This document shows, piece after piece, positions 4,402-5,879 of a stretch of 5,879 bases of DNA. This DNA is from Sva-07 sp964549065 (GTDB lineage Bacteria > Actinomycetota > Acidimicrobiia > Acidimicrobiales > Ilumatobacteraceae): assembly GCA_964549065.1 (NCBI GenBank), contig CAZJUC010000206.1:1-5879 (forward strand). Reading direction: 5' to 3'. The position numbers were made by a program, and so were the translations under genes. Each line of letters begins with the position of its first letter. The first letter of the stretch is position 1. The notes under the pieces are model-generated. The model saw only the letters and a list, made by a program, of their open reading frames with translations, made no database searches and was not told the DNA's origin.

Positions 4402-4425
4402 GAGCCGCCCTCGGGGCGGCTCTTT
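4402..4425 (+). terminator. Attenuator terminator hairpin before cimA
   Basis: GAGCCGCCC (4402-4410) and GGGCGGCTC (4414-4422) form a 9-bp, mostly GC stem with a TCG loop, followed by TTTC. The U-tract is short, as is common in high-GC bacteria. It lies 19 bases before the cimA start, between the Ile-rich leader and the ribosome binding site, where it can only regulate cimA. Confidence 0.7.
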
Positions 4426-4433
4426 CGGTTCTC

Positions 4434-4438
4434 GGGAG
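4434..4438 (+). promoter_or_regulatory. Ribosome binding site of cimA
   Basis: GGGAG ends six bases before ATG 4445 and fixes that start. It lies just past the terminator hairpin, so it is transcribed only when termination fails. Confidence 0.7.
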
Positions 4439-4444
4439 CACTTC

Positions 4445-5879
4445 ATGAGACACGTCGAGATCTTCGACACCACATTGCGAGACGGCCTCCAGGTCGAGGG
4501 CGTCTCCGCGACCGTCGACGACAAGCTGCGCATCGCCGAGCAGCTCGACCTGCTGGGGGTGCACTTCATCGAGGGAGGCTGGCCAGGTGCCAACCCGAAG
4601 GACATCGAGTTCTTCGCCCGCGCCCAGCAGGAACTCGCCTTGTCGACCTCGACCCTCGTTGCGTTCGGGTCGACGCGCCGCCCGCGCGGCAAGGTCGACG
4701 ACGACGCGACGCTGCGCAACCTGGTCGAGGCGAACACGTCGGCCGTCTGCATCGTCGCCAAGAGTTCCGAGTACCAGATCCTCGAGGCGCTGCAGACCAC
4801 GCTCGACGAGGGCGCTGCCATGATCGCCGACTCGGTCGAGTACCTGACGGGCCAGGGTCGCATGGTGCTCGTCGACCTCGAGCACTTCTTCGACGGGTAC
4901 ACGGCCAACCCCGAGTTCTCGCTGCGGGCGATCGAGGCAGCAGTCGTCAACGGGGCGTCGCACCTCGTGTTGTGCGACACCAACGGCGGCACGCTGCCGA
5001 GCGAGGTCCATCGGATCGTCGCCGACGTCAAGGCGCACGTGGGCGACGACGCGACCATCGGCATCCACTGCCATGACGACACCGGGTGTGCGGTTGCCAA
5101 CTCGATGGCGGCCGTCGAAGCGGGAGCCGGCCACGTGCAGGGCACCCTCAACGGCCTCGGCGAGCGCACCGGCAACACGAATCTCACCACGGTCATCCCG
5201 AACCTGCAGCTCAAGCTCGGGTACACGTGCCTGCCCGACGGTCGCATCGAACGGCTCACGGCAGTGAGCCACCACGTGGCCGAGACGCTCAACCGCGCCG
5301 TCAACCCCCAGGCGCCCTACGTCGGTTCGTCGGCGTTCGCGCACAAGGCCGGCCTCCACGTGTCGGCGATCGTGCGCGCCAAGGACGCCTACGAGCACGT
5401 CAACCCAGAACTCGTCGGCAACGGCACCCGCTTCGTGGTGTCGGAGATGGCCGGACGGGCGACGATCCAGATGAAGGCCGACGAGATCGGCATCGAGCTG
5501 GACGGTGCGGCGATCAACGAGGTGATCGACGAACTCAAGCGTCTCGAGCACGAGGGCTACCACTTCGAAGCCGCCGACGCGTCGCTCGAGCTGCTGATGC
5601 GCCGCGCCGCCGGTCAGGTCCCCGAGTTCTTCCGCGTCGAGTCGATGCGGGTGATCACCGACGAACTGCCCGGCGGCGAGTTCAGTACCGAGGCGACCGT
5701 GAAGGTGTGGGTCGGCGACGGCGACGACGCAGAGCGTCGGGTGTGGGTCGCGGAAGGCAACGGTCCGGTCAACGCCATCGACACCGCCCTGCGCCGAGCG
5801 GTCGGCACGATGCTGCCCGAGCTGGCCGACATCCACCTCACCGACTACAAGGTGCGCATCCTCGATGGTGCGAGCGCGA
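4445..5879 (+). CDS. cimA: (R)-citramalate synthase (3' end outside window)
   Basis: The visible 478 residues cover nearly all of a protein whose family usually runs about 520-540. It condenses pyruvate with acetyl-CoA to citramalate, the first step of the threonine-independent isoleucine pathway. The N-terminal FDTTLRDGLQVEG (7-19) is the HMG-CoA-lyase-like TIM-barrel signature with catalytic Arg and metal-binding Asp. GVHFIEGGWPGANPKDIEFF (38-57) is typical of CimA rather than 2-isopropylmalate synthase. IHCHDDTG (207-214) gives the HxH metal ligands, NGLGERTGNTNL (236-247) the second signature, and AFAHKAGLHVSAI (297-309) the linker-side substrate motif. From about residue 395 (FFRVESMRVITDE) the LeuA-type allosteric domain begins, which in relatives binds the end-product amino acid. 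ATG 4445 follows a GGGAG site. The upstream Ile-leader attenuator suggests control by isoleucine in addition to probable feedback inhibition. A generic 2-isopropylmalate or homocitrate synthase is less likely. Confidence 0.93.
   Translation, partial: MRHVEIFDTTLRDGLQVEGVSATVDDKLRIAEQLDLLGVHFIEGGWPGANPKDIEFFARAQQELALSTSTLVAFGSTRRPRGKVDDDATLRNLVEANTSAVCIVAKSSEYQILEALQTTLDEGAAMIADSVEYLTGQGRMVLVDLEHFFDGYTANPEFSLRAIEAAVVNGASHLVLCDTNGGTLPSEVHRIVADVKAHVGDDATIGIHCHDDTGCAVANSMAAVEAGAGHVQGTLNGLGERTGNTNLTTVIPNLQLKLGYTCLPDGRIERLTAVSHHVAETLNRAVNPQAPYVGSSAFAHKAGLHVSAIVRAKDAYEHVNPELVGNGTRFVVSEMAGRATIQMKADEIGIELDGAAINEVIDELKRLEHEGYHFEAADASLELLMRRAAGQVPEFFRVESMRVITDELPGGEFSTEATVKVWVGDGDDAERRVWVAEGNGPVNAIDTALRRAVGTMLPELADIHLTDYKVRILDGASA

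Noticed and set aside
4323..4447. Alternative leader frame from ATG 4323 with a run of four His codons
   Set aside because: The same bases read as CAT repeats in this frame, suggesting a histidine leader, but the downstream gene makes an isoleucine precursor and this frame continues through both hairpins to a stop overlapping the cimA start. The Ile frame stops right at the first hairpin, as expected of a leader peptide.
4364..5836. Minus-strand open frame of 490 codons opposite cimA
   Set aside because: It mirrors the cimA codon pattern and has no recognisable motif; cimA carries all catalytic motifs on the plus strand.

Overview
The window comes from a high-GC bacterium whose coding style fits an actinobacterium: strong G/C third positions, GTG starts, and promoter-like -10 hexamers set about seven bases before start codons, as in leaderless genes. 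An Acidimicrobiia-like marine or soil lineage is my guess. The sequence alone does not prove it.

Layout. On the plus strand, positions 1-338 hold the 3' end of leuB. It is followed three bases later by ilvE (342-1259). A 121-base gap containing a perfect 31-base palindrome separates ilvE from a luciferase-like, probably F420-dependent oxidoreductase (1381-2334). That gene converges with a minus-strand ornithine cyclodeaminase/mu-crystallin family gene (2348-3388). Then come more than 900 bases with no credible protein gene (about 3389-4332). The plus strand resumes with a 13-residue leader peptide (4333-4374), two hairpins, and cimA (4445 to the window edge).

Two things stand out. First, the non-coding stretch looks like a gene for a large structured RNA of about 690 nt on the minus strand. 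It has a TTGACC-N17-TTTACT promoter with an A/T-rich upstream element (4133-4177), many stable hairpins capped by C(UUCG)G or GNRA tetraloops in the minus-strand reading, and an intrinsic terminator with a U-rich tail (3441-3498). It does not match RNase P RNA, tmRNA or any tRNA that I can recognise by eye. Second, cimA is preceded by what looks like a ribosome-mediated attenuator. A leader peptide MTNHPGTAIIIIL carries four consecutive Ile codons and then Leu. It is followed by a 10-bp hairpin that starts at its stop codon, a 9-bp GC-rich terminator hairpin, the ribosome binding site and cimA.

How the genes work together. CimA makes citramalate from pyruvate and acetyl-CoA. LeuCD (not in the window) and LeuB convert it to 2-oxobutyrate. 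IlvE carries out the last transamination to isoleucine, valine and leucine. The window thus holds three enzymes of the threonine-independent isoleucine route, and the Ile-rich leader would tie cimA expression to isoleucyl-tRNA supply. The oxidoreductase and the cyclodeaminase-like gene have no evident role in that pathway.
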